From NCBI RefSeq assembly GCF_902859855.1, contig NZ_CADIKH010000025.1, positions 43,133 to 107,132 of the forward strand: a stretch of DNA of 64,000 nt, read 5' to 3'. A program made the translations under genes and the position numbers. This document shows positions 1 to 8,012 of this stretch, one piece after another. The stretch comes from Paraburkholderia humisilvae. GTDB taxonomy: Bacteria > Pseudomonadota > Gammaproteobacteria > Burkholderiales > Burkholderiaceae. The notes under the pieces are model-generated. The model was not told the origin of the DNA, made no database searches, and saw nothing but the letters and a program-made list of their open reading frames with translations. How positions within the stretch are numbered: position 1 is the first letter of the stretch; every line of letters begins with the position of its first letter.

Positions 1-1
1 C

Positions 2-85
2 AAACCGCAGAAGCAGGCGGTCGCGATTGCGTTAAATCAGGCCCGCAAGTCGGGCGCGAAGATTCCCAGGAAGGACGGGAAATGA
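2..85 (+). CDS. C-terminal fragment of a small basic protein (DUF6496-like)
   Basis: The window opens inside a reading frame whose last 27 codons end in KSGAKIPRKDGK and a TGA at 83-85. The segment PQKQAVAIALNQARKSG is a Lys/Ala-rich helix followed by a basic tail, as in small DUF6496-type proteins of Burkholderia. The start lies outside the window, so length and role cannot be judged. The family assignment comes from remembered similarity of the KPQKQA.AIAL motif. Confidence 0.6.
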   Translation, partial: KPQKQAVAIALNQARKSGAKIPRKDGK

Positions 86-276
86 CCCACGACGGGCGAT
101 GCCATTGTCAGGTGTGCCTGAGCACTCGATTTCGTCACGTTCATAAATCGCATAGAGCCGAACGCTGACCCGTGTGCGCCGCATGCGTAGCCGTCTTCCT
201 TCATATCCGCTTGCGGTCGGCTTTCTGGTAGCGCTTCCATATCGACTTCCACATTGCCTTCCGAGTCAATTGACAT
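37..276 (-). CDS. Small hypothetical protein, doubtful
   Basis: This 79-codon frame starts at an ATG (274-276) and runs antisense over the end of the preceding partial gene. The first half (MSIDSEGNVEVDMEALPESR) has protein-like acidic composition, but the last 16 codons lie antisense to the neighbour and no Shine-Dalgarno is visible upstream. I recognise no family. It could be a genuine short protein or a chance ORF. Confidence 0.25.
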   Translation of the reverse strand: MSIDSEGNVEVDMEALPESRPQADMKEDGYACGAHGSAFGSMRFMNVTKSSAQAHLTMASPVVGHFPSFLGIFAPDLRA

Positions 277-617
277 CGTAAACTTTAGACAATAAGGATT
301 CCGTCTGATTTTTCAACTATATTGTTATGTCATGCTGATGACCGTAGAGATTTAATCATGTGCTGCCTATGGAAGGAATTTCCGTAGTCGCGCGAGCGAA
401 ATAGAAAGAGTTTCCGATAACACGATGCAGCGCAAAAAGATGCATGAAGCGGGACGCATACCGATTGAAATAACGTGTTTGCCGCATTAGGATGAGGTCC
501 CCGGAGCAGCAGCCATGGACGCTCAAAGCCTTACCGGGTAAGGGTATCGTCAGATTAAACGGTGGCAGTCGCGGCTCATTCGGGCAGGCGGCGCAACCCA
601 TCGATCAGGAGACACGC
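277..617. other. Intergenic region without a convincing gene
   Basis: About 340 bp, AT-richer than the surroundings around 280-350. ORFs here lack ribosome binding sites and protein-like composition. I see no clear promoter, hairpin or repeat. It presumably carries the promoter of the small gene starting at 618. Confidence 0.4.
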
Positions 618-815
618 ATGCTAAGCCCCCATGAGTTTGCAACGCTCATGCTCGTCAAGCACGCCGAACAATCAATTGATTTTGACCAGGCCGATCTTCA
701 CACGCTCATCGAACGCAAGCTCGTTGAGTTCGAGGGCGGCGCCTTTTCATCCGAACAGCCGCGTATCACTGACCGCGGTCATGCCTTGCTCGCGCGTTTT
801 CACGCGCTCCGATAA
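618..815 (+). CDS. Small conserved hypothetical protein (65 aa)
   Basis: The ATG at 618 is preceded by AGGAGAC at 607-613, which selects this start over the longer in-frame extension. The product begins MLSPHEFATLMLVKHAE and ends ITDRGHALLARFHALR. It looks like a compact helical protein with a winged-helix-like C-terminal segment (LHTLIERKLVEFEGG followed by ITDRGHALL). Similar short proteins sit beside phasin genes in Burkholderia, from memory. Function is unknown. The phasin gene follows 58 bp downstream and may be cotranscribed. Confidence 0.7.
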   Translation: MLSPHEFATLMLVKHAEQSIDFDQADLHTLIERKLVEFEGGAFSSEQPRITDRGHALLARFHALR

Positions 816-873
816 ACCGATACGGAGGCGTTGCGCTCGCGTGAGCATCGTCTCCTCGATGAGGGTTTGCTAA

Positions 874-1431
874 ATGACTAGTCTCTTCCCTGAGCAATTC
901 GCTGACGCGCAGAAGGCCAATGTCGATGCGACGTACCGGTTTGCGACCGAGGTTTTCGGCACATTCGAAAAGCTGGTGAAACTGAATTTGCAAACGATGA
1001 AGACGTCGCTGGATGTACAGGCTGCGCGCTGGCAAAGCGCGCTGTCGGGCAACGGGGCGCAGGCATTGTTCGACGCGCCGCAAGGGGCGCAGACGTTGGC
1101 TGAACGGGTGGCCGCCTATAACCGTCAAGTGTTCGACATCCTGATGAATGCGCAAGCCGAACTCGCGCAGCTGGCGGGCGCTCAATACGAACGCCAGGCA
1201 CGCAAGGTTCAGACCGGTGTCGACCAGGCGGCGAAGAGCGGACCGGTCGGGTCGGAGGCCGCGGTCGCCGCGCTGAACTCGATGATTCATGCGACCAACT
1301 CGTGGTACGACAGCCTGTACAAAACCGCGCGTCAGGCAGTTGAAACGGCGGAATCCAATATGAATGTGGTCGCGGAAGCGGCAAAGCGCACGCAGTCGGG
1401 TACGCCTCACGCGACATCCGGCAGGAAATAG
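874..1431 (+). CDS. phaP: Phasin family protein (polyhydroxyalkanoate granule-associated)
   Basis: The 185-aa product begins MTSLFPEQFADAQKANVD and is almost wholly helical and Gln/Ala-rich. The phasin_2 core lies at about residues 5-110 (FGTFEKLVKLNLQTMKTSLD). Phasins coat PHA granules, control granule number and size and limit nonspecific protein binding to the polymer. Length fits Burkholderia phasins (about 185-195 aa). GAGGG at 861-865 precedes the ATG with good spacing. A strong Rho-independent terminator follows at 1581-1608. No PHA synthase gene is in the window. Burkholderia genomes usually carry several phasin paralogues. Confidence 0.9.
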   Translation: MTSLFPEQFADAQKANVDATYRFATEVFGTFEKLVKLNLQTMKTSLDVQAARWQSALSGNGAQALFDAPQGAQTLAERVAAYNRQVFDILMNAQAELAQLAGAQYERQARKVQTGVDQAAKSGPVGSEAAVAALNSMIHATNSWYDSLYKTARQAVETAESNMNVVAEAAKRTQSGTPHATSGRK

Positions 1432-1580
1432 CCGCGACGGGCACTGGCGGCTTATTAACGGCAACAGACAGCCATTGATGGCAATGCGGCGCGACTTGTC
1501 CAACCGCCGCGCGGCACACCCTGTGAATTCAACGAACCGCGTAGTAACCCGGACGCGATCCCCGCGTCCAGGCGCTTTTC

Positions 1581-1608
1581 AGGCCCGCTACCTCGCGGGC
1601 CTTTTTTT
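1581..1608 (+). terminator. Rho-independent terminator of the phasin gene
   Basis: A perfect 8-bp stem AGGCCCGC / GCGGGCCT (1581-1588 and 1595-1602) with a 6-nt loop runs into a T7 tract on the plus strand. It lies between the convergent phasin and TetR genes, 150 bp after the phasin stop. The minus strand lacks a T tract after the hairpin. Confidence 0.9.
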
Positions 1609-1626
1609 ACGCTTGCCGCGTCGCGA

Positions 1627-2208
1627 TCAGCCCCGCGGCACTAATGCATCGACGAGTGCGGATGCCGTTTGCCGCAACCGCTTCGGATCTTCGTACACGC
1701 GTTCCATCACCGCGATTCCGCGTGTCATCGTGATGATGATCGATGCCGCCTGTTGCGGTGGTATTGCGAGTTGCGCTCGCGCTTCCTTTGTATTCAGCAC
1801 CTCGAACACCGTCGCTTCGAGCTCGTCGAGCATACCCTGCACCGCTTCACGCAGGCGCGGAGAATCCGGGTCGATCTCGACAGCGGTCTTGGTGGACAGG
1901 CAGCCGCGCGTGGGCGAACCCTGCGAGATCGAACGGATTGCAAACGTGAAGAATGAGACCAGCGCGTCGTGCAGGTCCGGCTTGTCGAGCGCCTTGCGCG
2001 CGTCCGCGATAAAACGGCCTGTGTAGCGCTCGAACACACGGACGAAAATCTCTTCCTTGTCGCCGTATGCGTTGTAGAGCGAGCCGCGCTGCACGCCGGT
2101 GGCCTCGGCGAGGTCGAGCATCGACGTCGAGCGGAAACCCTTGCGCCAGAACACCTCGAGCGCGTCGGCGAACGCGGTGTCTTCATCGAACTGTCGGACT
2201 CCTGCCAT
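1627..2208 (-). CDS. TetR/AcrR family transcriptional regulator
   Basis: The 193-aa product has an N-terminal TetR helix-turn-helix (about residues 15-50, with LAEATGVQRGSLYNAYGDKE) and a ligand-binding C-terminal half containing GCLSTKTAVEID, as in the YezE/AcrR-type subgroup. The ATG at 2206-2208 is chosen because GAGGAAAG lies just upstream on the minus strand; the frame stays open further upstream but without protein-like sequence. Such regulators usually repress an adjacent or divergent gene. Here the upstream 380 bp hold no obvious partner, so the target is unknown. Confidence 0.85.
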   Translation of the reverse strand: MAGVRQFDEDTAFADALEVFWRKGFRSTSMLDLAEATGVQRGSLYNAYGDKEEIFVRVFERYTGRFIADARKALDKPDLHDALVSFFTFAIRSISQGSPTRGCLSTKTAVEIDPDSPRLREAVQGMLDELEATVFEVLNTKEARAQLAIPPQQAASIIITMTRGIAVMERVYEDPKRLRQTASALVDALVPRG

Positions 2209-2588
2209 GACTTTCCTCTTGTGACTAACGGGTACACCTGTATTTTGACATCGTTGGCGAAAATGCGCAAAGCTCAATTTGCGTTGATCTGTGCGGCTTG
2301 GTCTGTCTGCAAAAGATTGCAAAGGTCTGGTTCGCGGATTAGTCGTCCCAGGCTGCGAACGCGAAATCCGTGTCCAGGTTTGCTCGCCTGTCGTGACCTC
2401 GTTGCGCATAAACAGGCACCCCGTCCACCGCATAGGGGGCGATCTTCCGGTTCCATCCGGTGCCGGCGGCCGAAAACGGCTGCTCGATGACGGGTAGCAA
2501 AAACGACCGCTTCCCGTCGGGTCGCGGCCGTTCCTCGCAGCAAGGGCGAGTTAGCAGGAGCGCGGCGTTTTACCGGTTATTTGACGAA
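2209..2588. other. Intergenic region upstream of the TetR gene
   Basis: This 380-bp stretch between the TetR start and the end of the transketolase C subunit shows only short ORFs with Arg-rich, shadow-like composition. It should contain the TetR promoter and the 3' end of the transketolase transcript. I see no strong terminator. Confidence 0.4.
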
Positions 2589-3587
2589 TCACGCGAGCCA
2601 TCTCTTGATGGACGCGGCCATCGTGCCCGTCGAGATGCCATATCGGTCGTGCAGCGTGGGTAGTGCGCCCGCGTCGAGGAACGCGTCGGGCAACGCGATC
2701 TGCCGGAACGGCGGCGTGACGCCTGCGGCGAGCAGCGTGCGCGCCACTGCTTCGCCGAGGCCGCCGATCACCGTATGGTTCTCGGCGACGATCACCATGC
2801 GACCGGTGCGTTGCGCTTCGCGCAGGAGGGTTGCCGTATCGAGCGGCTTGACAGTCGGCACATGCAGCACGCCGACGCCGATGTTGTCCGCCTCCAGCGC
2901 CTGCGCGACTTCGAGCGAGCGCATCGTCATGATCCCGGACGAGATCAGCAGCACGTCGTTGCCGTCGCGCAGCAGCTTTGCCTTGCCGAGTTCGAAGCGG
3001 TAGTCGTATTCATCGAGCACGGCGGGCACGTTACCGCGCAACAGGCGCGCATACACGGGCCCTTTGTGCGCTGCGATTGCCGGAACCATCTGCTCGATGT
3101 CGAGCGCGTCGCACGGATCGATGACGGTCATGTTCGGCATCGCGCGCATCAGCGCGATGTCTTCGGCGGCCTGATGGCTCGGACCATAGCCGGTCGTGAG
3201 GCCCGGTAGCGCACAGACGATCTTCACATCGAGATTATCTTCGGCGATTGTCTGATGGATGAAGTCGTATGCGCGGCGCGTGGCGAACACCGCATACGTC
3301 GTCACGAACGGCTGTGCGCCTTCATGCGCCAGCCCCGCGGCCGCGCCCATCAGCAGTTGCTCGGCCATGCCCATCTGGTAGTAGCGCCCGGGGAATTCCT
3401 TCGCGAAGATATGCAGGTCGGTGTATTTGCTGAGATCGGCCGTCATGCCGATCACGTTGGTCTTCGTGCGGGCGAGTTCTGTAAGCGCGTGGCCAAACGG
3501 CGCGGAGCGCGTGAGCTGGCCTTCGCTCGCGATCGACGCGATCATCGCCGAGGTTTTCAGACGCGGCTTCTTTGCAACGGTGCTCAT
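2589..3587 (-). CDS. Transketolase-like protein, C-terminal subunit
   Basis: The 332-aa product matches the pyrimidine-binding plus C-terminal domains of split transketolases. GRYYQMGMAEQLLMGAAAGLA holds the conserved glutamate that activates thiamine diphosphate, GLTTGYGPSHQAAEDIALMR is the substrate-site segment, and VIVAENHTVIGGLGEAV marks the C-terminal domain. The start MSTVAKKPRL (ATG 3585-3587) overlaps the N-subunit stop as ATGA, so the two are translationally coupled. Together they should form a TPP-dependent ketol transferase. Two-subunit versions occur in dedicated sugar pathways (apulose-4-phosphate transketolase, sulfo-TK SqwGH), so the substrate here is probably not a general pentose phosphate. 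Confidence 0.88.
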   Translation of the reverse strand: MSTVAKKPRLKTSAMIASIASEGQLTRSAPFGHALTELARTKTNVIGMTADLSKYTDLHIFAKEFPGRYYQMGMAEQLLMGAAAGLAHEGAQPFVTTYAVFATRRAYDFIHQTIAEDNLDVKIVCALPGLTTGYGPSHQAAEDIALMRAMPNMTVIDPCDALDIEQMVPAIAAHKGPVYARLLRGNVPAVLDEYDYRFELGKAKLLRDGNDVLLISSGIMTMRSLEVAQALEADNIGVGVLHVPTVKPLDTATLLREAQRTGRMVIVAENHTVIGGLGEAVARTLLAAGVTPPFRQIALPDAFLDAGALPTLHDRYGISTGTMAASIKRWLA

Positions 3588-4429
3588 GCTTGTCTCCCGG
3601 CTTCGAGTGCATCGAGCGCGAGCTGCCACTCGTGCGCGTCGACGCGGATGAAATGGTTCTTCTCGCGTTCTTCGAGGAACGGCACGCCGCAGCCCATCTT
3701 CGTATCGCAGACGATGATGCGCGGTTGCCGCTTGTCATGGTCACGGGCGTTGTCGAACGCGCGCTTGACGGCATCGATATTGTTGCCTTTTACGCGCTGC
3801 GTGTACCAGCCAAATGCCTCGAGTTTTTCGACGAGCGGCTCGAACGCCATGATCTGCGTCGACGGGCCGTCGGCCTGCTGGTTGTTCACATCGACCATCG
3901 CGATCAGGTTGTCGAGCTTCCAGTGCGCGGCGGACATCAGGCCTTCCCAGATCGCGCCTTCGTCGAGTTCGCCGTCCGAGAAGAGCGTGTAGACGAACGC
4001 GTTCGAGCCTTTGCGCTTCAGACCGAGGCAGCGCCCTACGGCGATCGTCAGGCCTTGGCCCAGCGAGCCGCCGGACATTTCCATGCCGGGCGTATAGCTG
4101 GCCATGCCGGACATCGGCAGGCGGCTGTCGTCGCTGCCATAGGTTTCGAGTTCGTCGGCGGGCAGAATGCCGGCCTCGAAGAGCGCCGCATATAGCGCAA
4201 TCGCGTAGTGGCCGTTCGACAGCAGGAAGCGGTCGCGTCCCTCCCATTCGGGCTCCTGCGGGCGGTAACGCATCGCGCCGAAGTACGCGACGGCGAGAAC
4301 GTCCGCGATATCGAGTGCCTGGCCGATATAGCCCTGGCCCTGCACCTCGCCCATCAGTAGCGCGTTTCTGCGGATCCGGTACGCGCGCTCGGCGAGCGAC
4401 ACGTCCTCGGTAATGATTTCGCTGTCCAT
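3584..4429 (-). CDS. Transketolase-like protein, N-terminal subunit
   Basis: This 281-aa protein is the TPP/Mg-binding half of a split transketolase. It has FLLSNGHYAIALYAALFEAG near residue 75, GGSLGQGLTIAVGRCLGLK near residue 120, and the TPP motif SDGELDEGAIWE followed by DVNNQQADG at about residues 150-180. It is fourth from the 5' end region of a minus-strand cluster: SDR, MFS permease, this gene, then the C subunit. The gap to the MFS stop is 36 bp, and the stop overlaps the partner start. Expected activity is two-carbon ketol transfer between sugars, with substrate unresolved. Confidence 0.88.
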   Translation of the reverse strand: MDSEIITEDVSLAERAYRIRRNALLMGEVQGQGYIGQALDIADVLAVAYFGAMRYRPQEPEWEGRDRFLLSNGHYAIALYAALFEAGILPADELETYGSDDSRLPMSGMASYTPGMEMSGGSLGQGLTIAVGRCLGLKRKGSNAFVYTLFSDGELDEGAIWEGLMSAAHWKLDNLIAMVDVNNQQADGPSTQIMAFEPLVEKLEAFGWYTQRVKGNNIDAVKRAFDNARDHDKRQPRIIVCDTKMGCGVPFLEEREKNHFIRVDAHEWQLALDALEAGRQA

Positions 4430-4465
4430 GTATTGCTCCTTTGATATCGAATGAATCCTGCTACG

Positions 4466-5794
4466 TCACCGGTTGACAGATCGGGCCGGGACCAGGAACA
4501 CGAGCGTGGCGCCCAGCACCACCGCCACAGAGATGAAAATGAGGCCCGCCGTCGACTTGCCCGTCAGATCGTTGAGCCAGCCGACGATCGCCGGAGAGAA
4601 GAATCCCGCCAGATTGGCAAAGCAGTTCACGGCGGCGATGCCCGCGGCGGCCGATACGCCGCCCAGCAGTGCGGTCGGCAGCGACCAGAACTGCGAAGAC
4701 GATGCGAGGATGCCGGCGGCGGCAACGCTCAGGCAGACAATCGACGCTGCTACGCTGCCCAACGCAGGCAAGGTTGCAAAACCCGCCGCGGCGATCAGCA
4801 TCGGAATCGCGAGGTGGAAGCGGCGCTCGCGAAGGCGGTCCGCGCTCATGCCGATCAGCGGCAACGCGACGATCGCGCACAGATACGGAATGGCGGTGAA
4901 AATGCCGACCCATAGCGGATCCGATACACCCGCCTTGCGGATAATGGTCGGTAGCCAGAACGTCAGACCGTACTGGCCGAGCACGACACAGAAGTAGATC
5001 GCGGCCATTAGCCAGAGACGGCGGTCGCCGATAAACGCTTTGATCGACAGGTGGGCCGTCTTGTGCGCGTTGTCTCCGGCGACATGGCGGGCGAGCAGCG
5101 CTTTTTCGGAGTCGCTGAGCCACTTTGCCTGCGCGATGCTGTCGTCGAGGTACAGCAGGATCACGATGCCGAGCACCAGCGACGGCACGGCTTCGAGCAG
5201 GAACAGCCACTTCCATCCGGCCATCGACATCGCGCCCTGCAGCGAATGCATGATCAAGCCTGATAGCGGGCCGCCAATGATGCCCGCGAGCGGAATCGCC
5301 ATGAAAAACAGCGACAGCGCTTTCGCGCGGCGCGCCGATGGATACCAGTAGGTCAAGTACAGGATCACGCCCGGCGCGAACCCTGCTTCGGCAACGCCGA
5401 GCAGGAACCGCAGCGTGTAGAAGAGCGCGGGCGATCTGACGAACACGAAGCTGGCGGAGATCACAGCCCACGTGAGCATGATCCGCGCAAGCCATCTGCG
5501 CGCTCCGACTTTGTGGAGAATGAGATTGCTCGGGACTTCGAACAGAAAATAGCCGAGAAAGAAGATACCCGCGCCCATGCCGTAGACGGTCTCGCTAAAG
5601 CGCAGGTCGTTCAGCATCTGCAGTTTCGCGAAGCCGACGTTGACGCGATCGAGGTACGCGCCGAGGTAGCACAGCATCAGAAAGGGGATCAGTCGCCGGC
5701 TGACCTTGGCATAGGTTCGGCTTTCGAATGTCGGCGAGTCGCTGCGGGGGATGGCATCGCCAGCGATGGGCGGCGCGGTGTATCGGGATCTCAT
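4466..5794 (-). CDS. MFS transporter, anion:cation symporter (ACS) type
   Basis: The 442-aa product has 12 predicted membrane segments. Signature stretches are FLMLCYLGAYLDRVNVGFAK in TM1 and LGVAEAGFAPGVILYLTYWY in TM4, typical of ACS permeases such as phthalate, tartrate and hexuronate carriers. The start MRSRYTAPP (ATG 5792-5794) is chosen because AGGAGA lies upstream; the frame extends further but as Arg-rich non-protein-like sequence. It probably imports an organic acid or sugar acid for the SDR and transketolase in the same cluster. It coexists with a separate sugar ABC importer on the other side of the LysR gene. Confidence 0.88.
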   Translation of the reverse strand: MRSRYTAPPIAGDAIPRSDSPTFESRTYAKVSRRLIPFLMLCYLGAYLDRVNVGFAKLQMLNDLRFSETVYGMGAGIFFLGYFLFEVPSNLILHKVGARRWLARIMLTWAVISASFVFVRSPALFYTLRFLLGVAEAGFAPGVILYLTYWYPSARRAKALSLFFMAIPLAGIIGGPLSGLIMHSLQGAMSMAGWKWLFLLEAVPSLVLGIVILLYLDDSIAQAKWLSDSEKALLARHVAGDNAHKTAHLSIKAFIGDRRLWLMAAIYFCVVLGQYGLTFWLPTIIRKAGVSDPLWVGIFTAIPYLCAIVALPLIGMSADRLRERRFHLAIPMLIAAAGFATLPALGSVAASIVCLSVAAAGILASSSQFWSLPTALLGGVSAAAGIAAVNCFANLAGFFSPAIVGWLNDLTGKSTAGLIFISVAVVLGATLVFLVPARSVNR

Positions 5795-5845
5795 TGGGTG
5801 TCTCCTGCTGCGGCCCCGTGTTGTCCCGGGTGCCTCGGAACGCAT

Positions 5846-5868
5846 GCCGCGCGAGCGCGGCTTTTTTT
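5846..5868 (+). terminator. Terminator-like hairpin with plus-strand T tract inside a minus-strand cluster
   Basis: GCCGCG (5846-5851) pairs with CGCGGC (5856-5861) around a CGAG tetraloop, followed by T7 on the plus strand. The flanking genes (SDR and MFS) both read on the minus strand, so it would stop antisense rather than sense transcription. On the minus RNA it is a hairpin preceded by an A tract, with no U tract. Confidence 0.55.
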
Positions 5869-5898
5869 GCCGGTCAGCGCCAATGACGCCGACGAGCG

Positions 5899-6648
5899 TC
5901 AATGAATGAGCATGCCGCCGTTCACGTCGAGTGTGATGCCAGTCAGGTAGGTCGACAGGTCGCTCACCAGAAAGAGGCAGGCGTTTGCGACATCGGCGGC
6001 ATCGCCGAGCCGTCCGAGCGGGATGCCTTTGATGATGTCGGCGCGCATCTCCGGTGTCAGTTTGCCGCCCGTGATGTCGGTCTGGATAAGACCGGGTGTG
6101 ATGGAGTTGACGCGGATGTCATCCGCGCCGAATTCGCGCGCCATCGCTTTGGCGAGCCCCAGCACGCCCGCTTTGGCGGCGCTGTAGTGAGGCCCGCCGA
6201 AGATGCCGCCGCCGCGTTGCGCGGAAACGGACGACATGCAAACGATGCTGCCGCCTTTCTGGTCCTTCATCGCCGGAATCACGGCCTGCGACATATAGAG
6301 CGTGCCGCGCAGGTTGACGTCGACAATTGCATCGAAGTCCTTTCCATCTATTTCGAGGGTGCGAACTGGCTGGGTGATGCCCGCATTGTTGATAAGGCCG
6401 TCGATACGGCCGTACCGTTCGAGTGTTGCACGCGCGGCGGACACACAGGCTGCCTTGTCGGTGACGTCGCAGGCGAGGCCGAGGTGTCCGGGGCCGAGAT
6501 CGGCGGCGGCGGCCTGCGCGTCTTCCTTGCGCAGGTCGACGATCACGACACGTGCGCCCTGTTGGGCAAGCGCCTTCGCGGTCGCCTTGCCGATACCGCG
6601 CGGCGATGCCGCGCCCGTCACCACAATGATCCTGTTCTCGAGCAACAT
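5899..6648 (-). CDS. SDR family NAD(P)-dependent oxidoreductase
   Basis: The 249-aa product is a classical short-chain dehydrogenase. It has the Rossmann motif VTGAASPRGIGKATAKAL (about residues 10-27), LINNAGI near residue 85, the catalytic serine in CMSSVSA, and catalytic YSAAK near residue 155. It ends with the family-typical LTGITLDVNGGMLIH. Length is normal. An extended loop (RGGGIFGGPH) sits before the catalytic Tyr. It is first in the minus-strand cluster leading to the MFS permease and split transketolase, so it probably oxidises or reduces the imported sugar or polyol. TTG/GTG alternatives were not needed; an ATG at 6648 has GGAGACAACCG upstream. Confidence 0.88.
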   Translation of the reverse strand: MLLENRIIVVTGAASPRGIGKATAKALAQQGARVVIVDLRKEDAQAAAADLGPGHLGLACDVTDKAACVSAARATLERYGRIDGLINNAGITQPVRTLEIDGKDFDAIVDVNLRGTLYMSQAVIPAMKDQKGGSIVCMSSVSAQRGGGIFGGPHYSAAKAGVLGLAKAMAREFGADDIRVNSITPGLIQTDITGGKLTPEMRADIIKGIPLGRLGDAADVANACLFLVSDLSTYLTGITLDVNGGMLIH

Positions 6649-6741
6649 CGGTTGTCTCCTGAGCGTTGATGTATGCCTGTAGTGTCGGCGTACCGGGCAG
6701 CGGCATCAACGCGGAAACGTTCAACCATGGCTGAGAAAAAT

Positions 6742-7629
6742 TCAGGTGGGCGCGGCCGCCTCCCGCTCGATCCACGCGAGGAACCGTTCGACGCGCGGCA
6801 ATTCGGCGTTTTGCATCGGGTAAACGAGGTGATGCGCACCGACTTCAACGGAGTACGTATCGTTGAAAACAGGCACCAGCAGGCCGTCCCTGATTTTTAC
6901 CGACGCGAGCATCAGGCTCTCGAGCGCAATGCCGAGGCCGAGCGCCGCCGTCTCGATCGACATGTACGAGCGGTCGAACGAAAAGTCGAATGTCTTCTGC
7001 TTCGCGGACACGCCCGTTCTGCCAAACCATTGCTTCCATTGCACGAGCGGCGTTTCCGAATAGATCAGACGATGCGTCAGCAGATCTTCCGGAGTCTCGA
7101 CAGGATGCCGCTCAAGATAGCCCGGCGAAGCCAGCGGGGCAATGAATTCGCTGCGCACGGTCCGGACTTCCAGGTTGCTCCAGTTGCCGTAGCCGTGCCG
7201 GATGTCGATGTCGTAATAGCCGTTCGAAAAGGAAACACTCTCGTACGAGCAGGCCAGATTGAGCTGGATATCGTCGTTTGCCGCCTGAAACGAAGACAGC
7301 CTCGGAAGCAGCCACATGAGTCCGAAGCTCGGGCTTGAATGCACCCGCAAAATGTCGACCTCCTTGCGGCTGGACGCGCGCTCCGTTGCGCGGCTCAGAT
7401 CGGCCAGCGATCCTGTTACGTCGGCGAGGTATCGCTCGCCGGTCGGTGTCAGCACGAGACCGCGCCCCGCTCGCTGGAATAGCGACTGGCCGATGATCGA
7501 TTCGAGATTGCTGAGTTGATGGCTCACGGCCGAAGCGGTCAGGCCCAATTCTTCCGCCGCGCGATTCACGCTTTTGGTTCTGGCTACGCTCTCGAACGCG
7601 ATGATGGCCTTAAGCGGTGGAATACGCAT
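6742..7629 (-). CDS. LysR family regulator, GcvA-like
   Basis: The 295-aa product has the GcvA-type LysR helix-turn-helix MRIPPLKAIIAFESVART followed by NRAAEELGLTASAVSHQLS (residues 1-60) and a periplasmic-binding-like effector domain (about 90-290). The start ATG 7627-7629 opens the conserved N terminus; upstream in-frame sequence is not protein-like. The gene lies between the minus-strand SDR/transketolase cluster and the plus-strand sugar ABC transporter. It is the obvious candidate regulator of both through the 380-bp region 7630-8012. Confidence 0.9.
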   Translation of the reverse strand: MRIPPLKAIIAFESVARTKSVNRAAEELGLTASAVSHQLSNLESIIGQSLFQRAGRGLVLTPTGERYLADVTGSLADLSRATERASSRKEVDILRVHSSPSFGLMWLLPRLSSFQAANDDIQLNLACSYESVSFSNGYYDIDIRHGYGNWSNLEVRTVRSEFIAPLASPGYLERHPVETPEDLLTHRLIYSETPLVQWKQWFGRTGVSAKQKTFDFSFDRSYMSIETAALGLGIALESLMLASVKIRDGLLVPVFNDTYSVEVGAHHLVYPMQNAELPRVERFLAWIEREAAAPT

Positions 7630-7823
7630 AGTGAAATTTTTTTCAGTTGCAGTTGAATGAAACCGGCTTGTTCGCACGTCATCTGCACTGCCATTCTGTC
7701 GACAACCCGCACACATCGCTTGTAGCCAATACGGCGGTGGTCGCGATGCGGAAGGTCGGGTGTGCTTCTCACGTCCACCGGCATACCAACTTGGCGCATT
7801 GCACAACTGCGCAGGAGACAGAC

Positions 7824-7874
7824 ATGCATTATCCGTTTTTCCCTCCTGAAGGGCGATCGTTTCTCGTCACCTGA
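7824..7874 (+). CDS. Tiny ORF with strong ribosome binding site (16 aa)
   Basis: AGGAGACAG lies 5-13 bases before ATG 7824, and the frame encodes MHYPFFPPEGRSFLVT then stops. It sits between the divergent LysR gene and the sugar ABC operon. It may be a leader peptide of the ABC operon or the 5' stub of a lost gene. No homologue is recognised; the only evidence is the Shine-Dalgarno. Confidence 0.25.
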   Translation: MHYPFFPPEGRSFLVT

Positions 7875-8012
7875 CGAGCAAGGCACGGTCCAGATTCCCT
7901 GATTCATTGAGTTTGCGATGGACGCCGTGCCATCGGGTGCGACGGGTACGTCGCATCGGCTCCGCGTGTTGGCTGCGGCGCGTGAAACGTGTATCGCCAC
8001 AGGAGATTCGAC

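Noticed and set aside
2274..2543. 89-aa minus-strand ORF upstream of TetR
   Set aside because: No ribosome binding site and Arg-rich composition.
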